The notes: a model not told the origin generated them from the sequence alone. A stretch of 64,000 nt of DNA from Companilactobacillus tucceti DSM 20183 (GCF_001434665.1 NZ_AZDG01000001.1:1-64000), one strand, 5' to 3'; positions 7,928 through 17,293 are shown, counted from the stretch's first letter. Translations and numbers: made by a program.

Positions 7928-9259
7928 ATGGAAAATACAGTCTATCATTTCGTTGGTATTAAAGGTACAGGAATGAGTGCTTTGGCACTTATTTTGAAAG
8001 ATTTAGGATATACAGTTCAAGGTTCTGATATTGATAAATATACATTTACTCAAAGAGGACTTGAACAAGCAGGAATCAAAATTTTACCATTTGATGCAGA
8101 TAACATTCATGATGGTTTAACAATTGTTAAAGGTAATGCCTTTGATGATGATCAAGTTGAAATAAAAAAAGCTAATGACATGCATTTGCCAGTTGTTACA
8201 TATCCACAAATGGTAGGTAAATTAGTTTCAGAATATACATCTATTGGTATTGCAGGATCTCATGGTAAAACAAGCACAACCGGTTTATTAGCACATACTT
8301 TAAGTGGTATTGCTAAGACATCATACTTGATTGGTGATGGTTCTGGTAAAGGTGTTAAAGATGCTAAATTCTTCGTATTTGAAGCTGATGAATACCGTCG
8401 TCATTTCTTAGATTATTCACCAGACTATTTGATCATTACAAATATCGATTTTGACCATCCTGACTACTTCTTTGGTGGAATAAACGATGTTGTTGATGCC
8501 TTTGAGTCTGAATCACGTAAGACAAAGAAGGGTATCTTCATCTGGGGTGAAGATAAGCATGCTAAATCTATCAAAGCAGATGTTCCTATCTACTATTATG
8601 GTTTAGATGAGTCAGACGATATTCGTGCCACAAATATTAAGAGAACTGTTAAGGGTTCATCATTTGATGTAACTATAAAAGGTGAAAACATCGGTAACTT
8701 TGAAGTTCCTTTGTATGGTGAACATAATGTTCTTAATTCATTGGCAGTTATTGGTGTTGGACATATGGAACACCTCGACCATTCATTGATCAACAAAGAA
8801 TTACAAACATTTAGTGGTGTTAAGAGACGTTTCAGTGAAAAGAAAGTTGCTGACATGGTTATCATTGATGACTACGCTCACCATCCACAAGAAATTAAAG
8901 CAACAATTGATGCTGCTAGACAAAAGTATCCTGACCGCGAAGTAGTAGCTGTATTCCAACCACATACTTACACAAGAACTCTTGCCTTAATGGACGATTT
9001 TGCCAAGTCATTAGATCTTGCAGATGAAGTTTATTTAACTAATATCTTTGGTTCAATTCGTGAAAAACATGGAGATATTACAAGTAAGGATCTTGGCGAT
9101 AAGATTCATAAGGGTGGAAAAGTCCTTGAACTTGAGGATATGTCACCATTATTGGATTACCATAATGCTGTTATTATCTTTATGGGCGCCGGAGATGTTC
9201 AAAAGTATGAAACTGCTTATGAACAAGTCTTAAGTAACTTGAATCCTAATCAACAATAA
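7928..9259 (+). CDS. murC: UDP-N-acetylmuramate--L-alanine ligase
   Basis: Cytoplasmic ATP-dependent ligase that adds L-Ala to UDP-MurNAc in peptidoglycan precursor synthesis. The N-terminal nucleotide-binding motif IKGTGMSAL is at 11-19, the ATP loop GSHGKT at 110-115, and DDYAHHP in the C-terminal part. Length 443 aa is typical. The start at 7928 follows TAGGAG (7915-7920) with 7-bp spacing, 10 bp after the ytpR stop. Confidence 0.96.
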   Translation: MENTVYHFVGIKGTGMSALALILKDLGYTVQGSDIDKYTFTQRGLEQAGIKILPFDADNIHDGLTIVKGNAFDDDQVEIKKANDMHLPVVTYPQMVGKLVSEYTSIGIAGSHGKTSTTGLLAHTLSGIAKTSYLIGDGSGKGVKDAKFFVFEADEYRRHFLDYSPDYLIITNIDFDHPDYFFGGINDVVDAFESESRKTKKGIFIWGEDKHAKSIKADVPIYYYGLDESDDIRATNIKRTVKGSSFDVTIKGENIGNFEVPLYGEHNVLNSLAVIGVGHMEHLDHSLINKELQTFSGVKRRFSEKKVADMVIIDDYAHHPQEIKATIDAARQKYPDREVVAVFQPHTYTRTLALMDDFAKSLDLADEVYLTNIFGSIREKHGDITSKDLGDKIHKGGKVLELEDMSPLLDYHNAVIIFMGAGDVQKYETAYEQVLSNLNPNQQ

Positions 9260-9277
9260 AATTTAAAAATAAAGAAA

Positions 9278-9442
9278 GTGGAACAAAACATGTTCAGCTT
9301 TCGAGCATTAAGGCAAATAACGCCAGTAATCCGAATTTGGATTGCTGGCGTTATTTGATTTAAGCGGAAAAAGCTATGTTTTGTTCCACGTTTATGCTGC
9401 ATATTTAAAGATAATAATAGTTTTGTCCCAAACTCTTTTTTT
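9278..9442 (+). repeat. Structured intergenic repeat, copy A (with nested hairpin)
   Basis: A perfect 14-bp stem: GTGGAACAAAACAT (9278-9291) with ATGTTTTGTTCCAC (9376-9389). Inside lies a second long hairpin, 9315-9332 with 9339-9356 (18 bp, one G-T pair). The 21 bases 9359-9379 are identical to 44060-44080, and the tail 9389-9434 matches 44090-44135 at 42 of 46 positions without gaps. A T-run (9436-9442) follows, so this copy may also terminate murC transcription. Function unknown. Confidence 0.85.
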
Positions 9443-9480
9443 GTATTTCAAATAAAATTATTTATAACGGGAAAAAGTTG

Positions 9481-9510
9481 GTGACAGAGCTAGTTGGGCT
9501 TGGTTATAAT
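9481..9510 (+). promoter_or_regulatory. Promoter of the Ycf46-like AAA+ operon
   Basis: GTGACA (9481-9486), an 18-bp spacer, and a perfect TATAAT (9505-9510), about 40 bp before the first start codon. It lies inside any longer reading of the first gene, supporting the start at 9553. Confidence 0.5.
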
Positions 9511-9552
9511 GTTATTGTTATAAGGAATTTTATAGGAATAGGGAGAAAACTA

Positions 9553-11277
9553 ATGACAGAGGCCATTCAAGAAGCAGACCTTAGAACAATTGAGAGAAAT
9601 TTGAGCGTTTTGGCAAACAATATAGGAAATGTTGATGCCAATGTTCAAGAAGTTGATAGTAAAGTCGATTCAGTTCAAGATGAGATTTTGACCTTAAGAC
9701 AAGAATTCAACGACTATGTTGAACAGCAAATGTTAAGTAACAATTTAAGTATTGCACATACTAAAATAGTACAAATTGAGCAAGAAATCGAAAAGAATTA
9801 TGGTCATTATGATGAAATAAGAAGAACTACGGTCGGTATTCTGCAAGCAGATGATTTAGAAATAGTTCGAAAAGAAGTAATTACCTCTGCTAGTGAAAAA
9901 ATGATGATATCAGCCCCTGGATATTGGCTAGCACCTTGTTTAGTAGCACTATCTGCCTGGATAAATAACGACCACGAATTGGCGGATAAAGCTTTGAATG
10001 AGGCTTTAAAAAGAGATAAACAAAAAACATCATTACTATTTGCTTTGATTTGTCGTAGAGCGGATCGTAAAAACGCCAGCTTAAAATGGACATCTTATTA
10101 CCTTCAAAGTCAGGATGAAACACAGCTTGACCGAAATTCCATTATTATCATAGATGCTTTTTCTAATGGCTTGTTGGGTGTTGATGCAGAGGGTGCTGTA
10201 TCAGGTACTCTTGAACGTTGGTTAAGCAATCTAGAAAATCGTCCTAACTTTGCCCAAGAACAAGAAGAACAGTGGGGTGAAGCTCTAGCGCTCTACAAGC
10301 CAGAAACACTAGATAATCCATATCCAATGTTGCAACAATATTCCTCCAGCTGGGGTGATCTTGAAGATACTTTGAAAGGTGCATATCTTCACCGAGAGAT
10401 TTTGGATTATTTTGAAGAAATATTTAATAAAGTTGATTCAACTGAAAATATTAAAATGCAGTTGGATGATATTTTATTGTCATTAGTAACTGGATTTGAT
10501 AATGAAGAATTGAAGTATAAACGTGAAGAACGTCTTAATGAACTTATTATTAAATATGACGGTAACAAATCAAGAGCCAGACAAGATATGGAAGTAGAAG
10601 ATAAATCATACGTCGAAAAGAAAGACTTCTCTCAATTATTAACTGATGCTGCTTTAATGAATGGTGGTAGTGGTGGAAGTTCTTCAACTCAAAAGTTTGC
10701 CATTGCTCTTTCAAAAGATTGGATCAAAGATGCCTATGGTGATTTAGTCTTAAAAAATAGAGCTAGAGTTCCTGAAAAAATAAATTATCACATAAATGGA
10801 TTTTCAGATTCGACCGAAAATGGTGAAAATGAAATTGAAAGTATAAATAATTACCAAGCTGATGTTGAATCTAAGAAACAGACTGAACTAAATAAAAATA
10901 AAATAAGTAAAAATGGATTCTACGTTGGTGGAGTTCTAGGTGCAATAGGAGTTATTTTGGCTTTATCCGGTCATGCAATTATCGGAGTAATTTTAGCCTT
11001 GATGGGTGGATACTGGGCTATTCATTCTAAACGAAAAATTGATGAGGCTGAGAAGAGAAAGCAAGAATTGATTCAGCAATTTGAAAGTCAAAAAACAGAT
11101 GGTGCTAATATAATCAGACAAATTATGGCTGAAACAGTAGATATTAGAGAAGAGTTTGATGAAATAGATACAGAATATGATAAAGTTATCGAATTTTTAG
11201 AGCAATTGACACCACAACAATATATACGCAATCTAAAAACTACAGCTCGTCACATTAATATTAAAAGTGAGGTTTAG
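9553..11277 (+). CDS. Coiled-coil/alpha-helical membrane protein of the AAA+ operon
   Basis: I do not recognise this 574-aa protein. Residues about 15-95 show heptad-like spacing (NIGNVDANVQEVDSKVDSVQ) and should form a coiled coil. The middle (about 100-430) is helical and could be TPR-like. A Gly/Ser-rich stretch (GGSGGSSS) lies near 375. Two closely spaced hydrophobic helices form a hairpin at about 457-495, followed by a second coiled-coil tail. It is thus a membrane-anchored scaffold with most of its mass in the cytoplasm. The start at 9553 follows AGGGAG. It is the first gene of a tight five-gene operon with an AAA+ ATPase. Confidence 0.8.
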   Translation: MTEAIQEADLRTIERNLSVLANNIGNVDANVQEVDSKVDSVQDEILTLRQEFNDYVEQQMLSNNLSIAHTKIVQIEQEIEKNYGHYDEIRRTTVGILQADDLEIVRKEVITSASEKMMISAPGYWLAPCLVALSAWINNDHELADKALNEALKRDKQKTSLLFALICRRADRKNASLKWTSYYLQSQDETQLDRNSIIIIDAFSNGLLGVDAEGAVSGTLERWLSNLENRPNFAQEQEEQWGEALALYKPETLDNPYPMLQQYSSSWGDLEDTLKGAYLHREILDYFEEIFNKVDSTENIKMQLDDILLSLVTGFDNEELKYKREERLNELIIKYDGNKSRARQDMEVEDKSYVEKKDFSQLLTDAALMNGGSGGSSSTQKFAIALSKDWIKDAYGDLVLKNRARVPEKINYHINGFSDSTENGENEIESINNYQADVESKKQTELNKNKISKNGFYVGGVLGAIGVILALSGHAIIGVILALMGGYWAIHSKRKIDEAEKRKQELIQQFESQKTDGANIIRQIMAETVDIREEFDEIDTEYDKVIEFLEQLTPQQYIRNLKTTARHINIKSEV

Positions 11278-11279
11278 TC

Positions 11280-11456
11280 ATGGATAATAAAAATAACTCT
11301 GTATTTTCATCGATCGATGAAGAAAAAAATACTTTTAAACCAGTTGAAACTTCTAATGACTCAAAGATTAAAAATCAACTTGATGACGTTTTTGCAAAAG
11401 GTCTACCAGACTGGGACTTAGTTCCAGGTAATGTTGTAGTTAGGAGACACCAATAA
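11280..11456 (+). CDS. 58-aa small protein of the AAA+ operon
   Basis: Short gene reading MDNKNNSVFSSIDEEKNTFK at its start and ending GLPDWDLVPGNVVVRRHQ. It begins 2 bp after the preceding stop, has a GTGAGG ribosome site, and its TAA overlaps the next ATG (TAATG). The N-terminal 35 residues are polar and low-complexity, while the last 20 contain a compact W/P/V/R motif, the pattern of a disordered tether with a docking peptide. Function unknown; position and coupling argue strongly that it is real. Confidence 0.75.
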   Translation: MDNKNNSVFSSIDEEKNTFKPVETSNDSKIKNQLDDVFAKGLPDWDLVPGNVVVRRHQ

Positions 11457-11899
11457 TGGTAAATATTTCGACATATCGTGAGTGGGCAAACCTTTTTAAG
11501 AAATTTGATGCTAGGGAAAATGATGAACAAGTTTTGGAAGATGCTAAACATGGTACTTTAGTTTGGCAAACTGGTGTCGCCGATAGATTTATGAAACGTC
11601 TAACAGCTTCCATCAATAAACGAATGAATGATTCAGTTTCTGTCTTTGAAAAGCAGATAAGTCAATCAGGAATACCTGAAGCCAATTTTGTTAAATCAAT
11701 TCATCAATTAAAAGATGAATTTGAAACAATGAGAAACTTTACTAATATTGAAGCCATTCCTACAGAACAAAGACGAAAATTGGTAGAGATGTTATACGAA
11801 TCTCGTAAGGATCTACAGAGTAACTTAGAAGAATCCGCGAAAACTGATCAAAGCGGAAAGTTGTCTAGTTTGGTACGTAATAATCGCATAGATAACTAA
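11456..11899 (+). CDS. 147-aa helical protein of the AAA+ operon
   Basis: No family recognised. The sequence is predicted all-helical and strongly charged, without signal peptide or membrane segment, and is probably cytoplasmic. Its start overlaps the stop of the 58-aa gene and AGGAG lies about 9 bp upstream. It ends 9 bp before the AAA+ gene, with the ribosome site AAGGAG in between. Possible roles are an adaptor or regulator of the ATPase; this is inferred from context only. Confidence 0.7.
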   Translation: MVNISTYREWANLFKKFDARENDEQVLEDAKHGTLVWQTGVADRFMKRLTASINKRMNDSVSVFEKQISQSGIPEANFVKSIHQLKDEFETMRNFTNIEAIPTEQRRKLVEMLYESRKDLQSNLEESAKTDQSGKLSSLVRNNRIDN

Positions 11900-11908
11900 G
11901 GAGAAAAT

Positions 11909-13477
11909 ATGAGCGGAATCAAAGAAACTAAAGAGTTGTTAACTAGATATTCCATTGCCAGAATACCTTTTATTGCTTTGAATACTATTGAACGTTCCAG
12001 AGCTTTGGGACTATTAAAATCAATATCAGAAGAATTAAATTTAGGCTTTTTAGTTCATACTCTGTCTAAAGGTACTTATAATATTGAAAACGATCAGGTT
12101 GTTAATGAGGACAAATCTGTCTACGGTGCTATGGACTATATTGGAGAAGAGATGAAGCATCGTCAGAATCTTACTTTGATTTTGACAGAAGTGCCTGATA
12201 TTTCGACTGATAACGATAGTGCTAAACAAGTTCTTGATTTGGTGACTTTAGCAAATGAGTCGGGTGGAATGGTTATTACATTAACTAATACTTCCGTATG
12301 GAGTCAGTTGCAGCGCTTGGGGATGGTTCTCAAGCTAGATCTTCCTGACGAAAATGAAATGTATGGAATAATATCTGGATATATTGATGATTATCGCAAT
12401 GAAATTCCGATTGAATGGGATGACGAAGATGTTAGAGAGGCTGCTACATCATTAGTTGGCGTTACTAAAATTGAAACGGAAAATGTTATTGCATCTTTGA
12501 TTGCTAAGAAGTCGATCAAAAAAGATGACATAGATGAAATTAGAAAGTCTAAAGATAGATTATTTACTAATATATCAGGATTAGAAAAAATAACTGTTGA
12601 TGATAGTGTTAAAGAAGTTGGTGGACTATCAGGATTACAACAGTGGTTAGCAGCAAAGAAGAAATTATTAACACCAACAAAGCACGCTGAATTACGCAAA
12701 CGTGGGTTAAGACCTCCTAGAGGGATTCTTTTAGTCGGAGTACCTGGTTGTGGTAAATCATTGTCGGCTAAATCAATTGCAGCTAATTGGAAACTGCCAT
12801 TATACAGATTGGATTTTGCTACAGTTCAAGGTAGTTATGTCGGTCAAACTGAACAGCAACTAAAAGATGCGCTTAACACAGCTGATCAAGTATCTCCTTG
12901 TGTGTTGTGGATTGATGAGATTGAAAAAGGATTATCAGGAGCAGGTTCTAGCAATGATGGTGGAGTTTCGACTAGAATGGTTGGTCAATTTTTGTTTTGG
13001 CTTCAAGAAAGTAAAAAACAAGTCTTTGTTGTGGCGACGGCAAATGATGTCAGTAAGTTGCCTTCAGAATTGTTGAGACGAGGTCGTTTTGATGAATTAT
13101 TCTTCGTTGATCTTCCAACAGCTGAAGAGAGACGAGATATTGTTTCAATTTATATGCGTAAATATCTTAAGGTAGAATTTGCCGGTCCATTGTCAGATGC
13201 GGTTGTTGAAATGTCTAATGGATTTACTGGTGCGGACTTAGAATCAGCTGTACGTGATTTAGCCTACACAACACTTTCTGAGGAGACTGAGCTATCGGAG
13301 AAATTGATTACAGATACTTTCCAAAATGTAGTCCCATTATCTCAAACAAGCCCTGAAAAAATCGATGATATAAGGGAATGGGGTAAAAGTCGTGCTGTAC
13401 CTGCGTCAGGTCGACCAATTGGTGCAGAAAAGAACGATTTAAATAAGGTTTCTAAGACTAGAAAGGTACTTTTGTAA
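11909..13477 (+). CDS. Ycf46-like AAA+ ATPase
   Basis: A 522-aa cytoplasmic ATPase. The N-terminal about 220 residues look like the degenerate P-loop-type domain of Ycf46 proteins (no Walker A). A classical AAA module follows: Walker A GVPGCGKS (277-284), pore-loop-like GSYVGQTEQQ (308-317), Walker B CVLWIDE (331-337), sensor-1 ATAN (376-379) and the arginine-finger region LLRRGRFD (388-395). All catalytic residues are present, so it should be an active hexameric ATPase. Ycf46 is known in cyanobacteria and plastids; its bacterial role outside photosynthetic organisms is largely unknown. No protease domain is present. Confidence 0.85.
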   Translation: MSGIKETKELLTRYSIARIPFIALNTIERSRALGLLKSISEELNLGFLVHTLSKGTYNIENDQVVNEDKSVYGAMDYIGEEMKHRQNLTLILTEVPDISTDNDSAKQVLDLVTLANESGGMVITLTNTSVWSQLQRLGMVLKLDLPDENEMYGIISGYIDDYRNEIPIEWDDEDVREAATSLVGVTKIETENVIASLIAKKSIKKDDIDEIRKSKDRLFTNISGLEKITVDDSVKEVGGLSGLQQWLAAKKKLLTPTKHAELRKRGLRPPRGILLVGVPGCGKSLSAKSIAANWKLPLYRLDFATVQGSYVGQTEQQLKDALNTADQVSPCVLWIDEIEKGLSGAGSSNDGGVSTRMVGQFLFWLQESKKQVFVVATANDVSKLPSELLRRGRFDELFFVDLPTAEERRDIVSIYMRKYLKVEFAGPLSDAVVEMSNGFTGADLESAVRDLAYTTLSEETELSEKLITDTFQNVVPLSQTSPEKIDDIREWGKSRAVPASGRPIGAEKNDLNKVSKTRKVLL

Positions 13478-13959
13478 TGCCAAGAAAGCTACTCAATATG
13501 AGTTCTAATAGTTCTATCAGTTTATCTAGTAAAGAAAGTGTGAAAGCCAATACCAGTACTGTCACTAATACTGGCAGAATTGCTAACATCTTGCGAAAAA
13601 AACGTTCCAAAGAATATATGAGTGCCCTTAATAAGCTAGATATTGGTGATGGAAGGTTAAAACAAACTGAAATAGATCAAATTATTAATACGATTAAAGG
13701 TGAATTTCCAGAAGTTAATTTAAATGGAATTTTGAAAGGGTATATCTCTAAATGTTATTTAGGTGGTACTTATGAAGTACATACTTTGACATTTGTTTTA
13801 GAGATACTAACTCACTATCATACCGGTGAAGTTTTACCAGATGATATGGAACGCGCACGTTCATTAGCTAAAAAAGGGATGTATGAATATATCGAAGTTT
13901 ATTCTGATTGTTGTAGAGCAGTTAGTGAAAGTGGCGATGTGTCGGTTATAAATATATAA
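13477..13959 (+). CDS. 160-aa protein ending the AAA+ operon
   Basis: No family recognised. The N-terminal 35 residues are Ser/Thr/Asn-rich and probably disordered, and the rest is a helical domain with two adjacent cysteines near the end (SDCCRAV). The start overlaps the AAA+ stop (TAATG), so the two are translationally coupled and likely to be partners. A strong bidirectional terminator follows directly. Confidence 0.7.
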   Translation: MPRKLLNMSSNSSISLSSKESVKANTSTVTNTGRIANILRKKRSKEYMSALNKLDIGDGRLKQTEIDQIINTIKGEFPEVNLNGILKGYISKCYLGGTYEVHTLTFVLEILTHYHTGEVLPDDMERARSLAKKGMYEYIEVYSDCCRAVSESGDVSVINI

Positions 13960-14000
13960 AAAATACGCTAAATTCCTAAATTGGAATTTAGCGTATTTTT
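13957..14000. terminator. Bidirectional terminator
   Basis: A perfect 16-bp stem: 13961-13976 with 13983-13998, loop TAAATT, T-runs on both strands. It ends the AAA+ operon on the plus strand and the surface-protein gene on the minus strand. Confidence 0.85.
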
Positions 14001-14008
14001 ACGGTTAA

Positions 14009-17000
14009 TTAACGGTTCACATCAATATCTGCTGCTTTAACGAATTCGTTCGTTGAAACACGATAATATTGTTCACCATTAATAGTTGTAATACTGTCAG
14101 TCTTCCAACTGCTGTGAGCACTTAGGCTTCTATTTGAAACTAAGTCACCTTTGGCGGTATAAAGACGTGCAGAAGAACCAGAATGTGTTGTGACGATTTC
14201 GTTTACTGGTGTATATTCGTAAACATCTTTTTCGTCAACAAATTCATTAGTTGAAACACGGTAGTGTTTTGTACCATTGATTACGTATGTTTGGTGATCA
14301 GCGACCCAGCTACTATTTGCAGCGAGTGATCTGTTTTTAATTAAATCACTTTCTGCTTTATAAAGAGGTTTAGCAGAATCACTGTATGCTCTAACGTAAA
14401 CATTAGGAGCAGTATATGGATAAGCTTGACTCATCTTTGCCCATTCGTTAGTTGAAACACGGTAGTAACCAACACCGTCAACTGTAATAACAGCATCACT
14501 TTGCCAATCAGTTGCTGTTGCAAGTGAACGATTTGTAACAAGAGTCATTTTACCATCTTGGCCTAGTTGATAAAGCTCAACGGCAGGCTTGTCAGCGTAT
14601 GTGGAAATTGTTTGATTCTTGTATTCGATGTCACCATTTTCTTGATTGTCAGTGTTTCCTGAATTAGTTGGAATTGGTGTGTATGTTAGTTTGTCAGTTG
14701 ATAGGACGGTCTTATTAGGATCACTGGCATAGCTAATTGTTGGAACACCACCGATTGTGTAAGTAACGATAACGGAAGGTGAGGTATATCCATTTACGGA
14801 ATCAGCCGTGTAAGTGATAGGTGCATCACCATAGTTACCAGCACCTTCAGGGATGTCAATAACTTGTGTAGTACCATCTGGCTTTGTAAATGTGATAGTT
14901 GTTGCTTTGTTTGGAGTACCGATGTATTTTGCTGGTGCTTCTTTTGTAATAGGGTTACCAGTTGCCTTATCAACAATTGTAAGTTCACCGTTAGGACCGT
15001 ATGTAACAACGATTGTTGGATTGGTATAGCCCGGTTCATCTTTAGTAAGAGTAATTTCTTGGGTATCTCCAACTTTACCAGCTTTTAAAGTAACCTTTTG
15101 CGTTTCATCGTCGCCACCCGCTATTGCTGGTATATCGATATCTTTAGATTCTACAGGATTACCAGTTAAAGTAAGAGGATTATCATTGTCGATAACTTTT
15201 CCATCTTTATCGGTATAAGTAACAACATTTTGACCATTTACAACATTGGTAGTAGCTAAAATATCCTCAGATTGATAACCAGGAGTAGAAACAGTGACAT
15301 GAACTGTGGTACCGATCGTACCAGCAGGGACAGTAACAGTAACAGGAATGTCCTTATTAGTACCTTGATTAGTAAATACTGAACCATCGTTGATAGCTGC
15401 AACATCGTCACCAACTAGTTCAATAGTGGATGTTGATGTACCAGTTATATCTGGATTATCTGTAGTTGGACTAATGAATTTTACTTCTATATCCGTTGAT
15501 TCTGCATTGTTAGCTAGATGATATCCGGGTGCTAAGTTTTTGATTTGGTCGTTTGTTACAGTTACTGTTTTAGTATCTCCAATGGTGTCTGTATCAGCTG
15601 CCGTAACAGGAATATCAATTGAAGTTCCATTACTTGTTTTAACACTTACGTTACCGCTTTTGGCTACAGCTGGAGTATATGGAACTGTATCTGTGGCTGT
15701 TGCTTCAGTGAAACCAAGGACTACAGGAACTGTTTCAACAGAAGTAACATATGGGGATTTATTTGGATCGAATGAATACGAAGTTGGTACTTTTACATTA
15801 ACCGTGCTATTCCAAGTACCGTGTGCTGTAGTAGTGATATCGGATGTAGTTCCATCGTGAGTAGTGTGTATTGTAACTAGATTTGAAACTTGTGTAGTAC
15901 TATCTGGTACTCCACTAGCATTCCATACAAGATATTTATTTTTTAAATCATCTTTACCCTGTAATTGTGTGGTGCTTATCCCAGTATATAAAGAACCTAA
16001 TCCACCGGTTGGATTTCCGTTTTCGTCAAAAGTTGGAACACCGGAGAATGATTGACCAAATGTGGTATCAGTCCATTTAATACCTTTACTAGAAGTTAAA
16101 GCCGTTTTGGGATTAAACTTTAAAGTAGCGCTGATTTTTATACTAGATAAATTGGTACCATCAAACATACCTTCACCTAAAGATGAATCACCAGTTTCCG
16201 TTCCATCTTTCCAGCCCCAAGTTGTTAATTGGATTGTATTTAGTGACTTATCATTTTTAAACATAGATATAAGATTTGCGACGGTATCTTTTTCAACATA
16301 CCAAGCATTTGTACTTGAATACTGAGGTGAATATTGACCTAGGAAGTCAGTTAAATTTTCACAATCGGCAAAAGCGTAACTACCATTTACAATACTTTTA
16401 AATGGCATTGCACCTAGTTGAATGGTTATAAGAGCATGATCATTTTCAAACATATGACTAATGTTTTCCATCTTTGAAAAGTCATTGTTGGAAAAATCAG
16501 GAGTAGTTAAACTTGTATCATTTGTAAACATTCCTTGAGCATTTATTGTATCGCCTGTTTCCAAATGAGAAAAGTCCGAATTAGTACTTGTCAAACTTGT
16601 CATATTAGCAAAAAGATATGACGAATCAACAGGAGCGATTGCTCCTTCTACAGTTTTGATCGTTGTAATATTGGCAGTGTTTCCACCCCAACGATCCTCT
16701 TGGTATGAACCATTTCCTTCATCCAATTGACCATTAATTGTTAAAGTTGTTGTATCAGGATCATAGCTCCAACCATTACCGGAATTTTTAGTAGCTGAAG
16801 TATCTTCAACAATAGGTGTTGATTCTGCACTAAATGCTTGTACTTGAGGTTGATTTTGTGTATTTCCGTCACCATTTGTTGTTTCAGTACCATTATTACC
16901 AGTACCATCACTATTTGTAGTGGAGCCTGATGTAGCTGATTTATCATCAGTACCATTAATTGGTGTATTTGTATCTTCAGAATCTGATTTTACTGTTTCT

Positions 17001-17293
17001 TTTGTACCATTTGTTGCTGAACCGGTTACACCATTGTCTGGTGATGAAGTATCAGTAGAACCATCAGAAGCAGTTGTTGATGTCGTGCCCGAATCTGAAG
17101 ATGTAGGTGTCACAACTTCTTGTTGAACGGCATCAGTAGTAGTTGCGGCATTAGCAACATAACTTGGTGCGCCCAGTAAAAATAGTCCTCCTGCAATTGA
17201 CAGGCTGCTTACTACAACCCAGTTTTTCTTTGATTTAACTAATTTTTTTCTCATGACTGTATTTGGGTCACGATTTAATTGTTGAAATCTCAT
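14009..17293 (-). CDS. BspA-like surface protein with SLAP cell-wall repeats
   Basis: A 1094-aa exported protein. The signal peptide starts after a basic KKLVKSKKNW stretch and ends near ANAA. A Ser/Thr/Asp/Gly-rich low-complexity region (about 50-150) follows. Next is a BspA/DUF285-type leucine-rich region (about 170-450) with repeating D-F-S-x-[LM]-x-x-[MF] patterns. Four or more beta-sandwich repeats come next (about 460-885), and finally three SLAP-like repeats of about 60 aa (from about 893), each with NRSL...W...YYRVSTNE. There is no LPXTG, so attachment is probably non-covalent through the SLAP repeats. A role in adhesion is likely but inferred. AGAGGGA precedes the start at 17293. Confidence 0.85.
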   Translation of the reverse strand: MRFQQLNRDPNTVMRKKLVKSKKNWVVVSSLSIAGGLFLLGAPSYVANAATTTDAVQQEVVTPTSSDSGTTSTTASDGSTDTSSPDNGVTGSATNGTKETVKSDSEDTNTPINGTDDKSATSGSTTNSDGTGNNGTETTNGDGNTQNQPQVQAFSAESTPIVEDTSATKNSGNGWSYDPDTTTLTINGQLDEGNGSYQEDRWGGNTANITTIKTVEGAIAPVDSSYLFANMTSLTSTNSDFSHLETGDTINAQGMFTNDTSLTTPDFSNNDFSKMENISHMFENDHALITIQLGAMPFKSIVNGSYAFADCENLTDFLGQYSPQYSSTNAWYVEKDTVANLISMFKNDKSLNTIQLTTWGWKDGTETGDSSLGEGMFDGTNLSSIKISATLKFNPKTALTSSKGIKWTDTTFGQSFSGVPTFDENGNPTGGLGSLYTGISTTQLQGKDDLKNKYLVWNASGVPDSTTQVSNLVTIHTTHDGTTSDITTTAHGTWNSTVNVKVPTSYSFDPNKSPYVTSVETVPVVLGFTEATATDTVPYTPAVAKSGNVSVKTSNGTSIDIPVTAADTDTIGDTKTVTVTNDQIKNLAPGYHLANNAESTDIEVKFISPTTDNPDITGTSTSTIELVGDDVAAINDGSVFTNQGTNKDIPVTVTVPAGTIGTTVHVTVSTPGYQSEDILATTNVVNGQNVVTYTDKDGKVIDNDNPLTLTGNPVESKDIDIPAIAGGDDETQKVTLKAGKVGDTQEITLTKDEPGYTNPTIVVTYGPNGELTIVDKATGNPITKEAPAKYIGTPNKATTITFTKPDGTTQVIDIPEGAGNYGDAPITYTADSVNGYTSPSVIVTYTIGGVPTISYASDPNKTVLSTDKLTYTPIPTNSGNTDNQENGDIEYKNQTISTYADKPAVELYQLGQDGKMTLVTNRSLATATDWQSDAVITVDGVGYYRVSTNEWAKMSQAYPYTAPNVYVRAYSDSAKPLYKAESDLIKNRSLAANSSWVADHQTYVINGTKHYRVSTNEFVDEKDVYEYTPVNEIVTTHSGSSARLYTAKGDLVSNRSLSAHSSWKTDSITTINGEQYYRVSTNEFVKAADIDVNR

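Noticed and set aside
9048-9233. Small plus-strand frame inside murC
   Set aside because: An out-of-frame shadow of a well-supported gene.
14864-15088. Plus-strand open frames across the surface-protein gene (also at 15540-16325 and 16920-17126)
   Set aside because: Cys-rich or Val-rich mirror frames opposite a repetitive Thr/Val-rich coding region, without ribosome sites.
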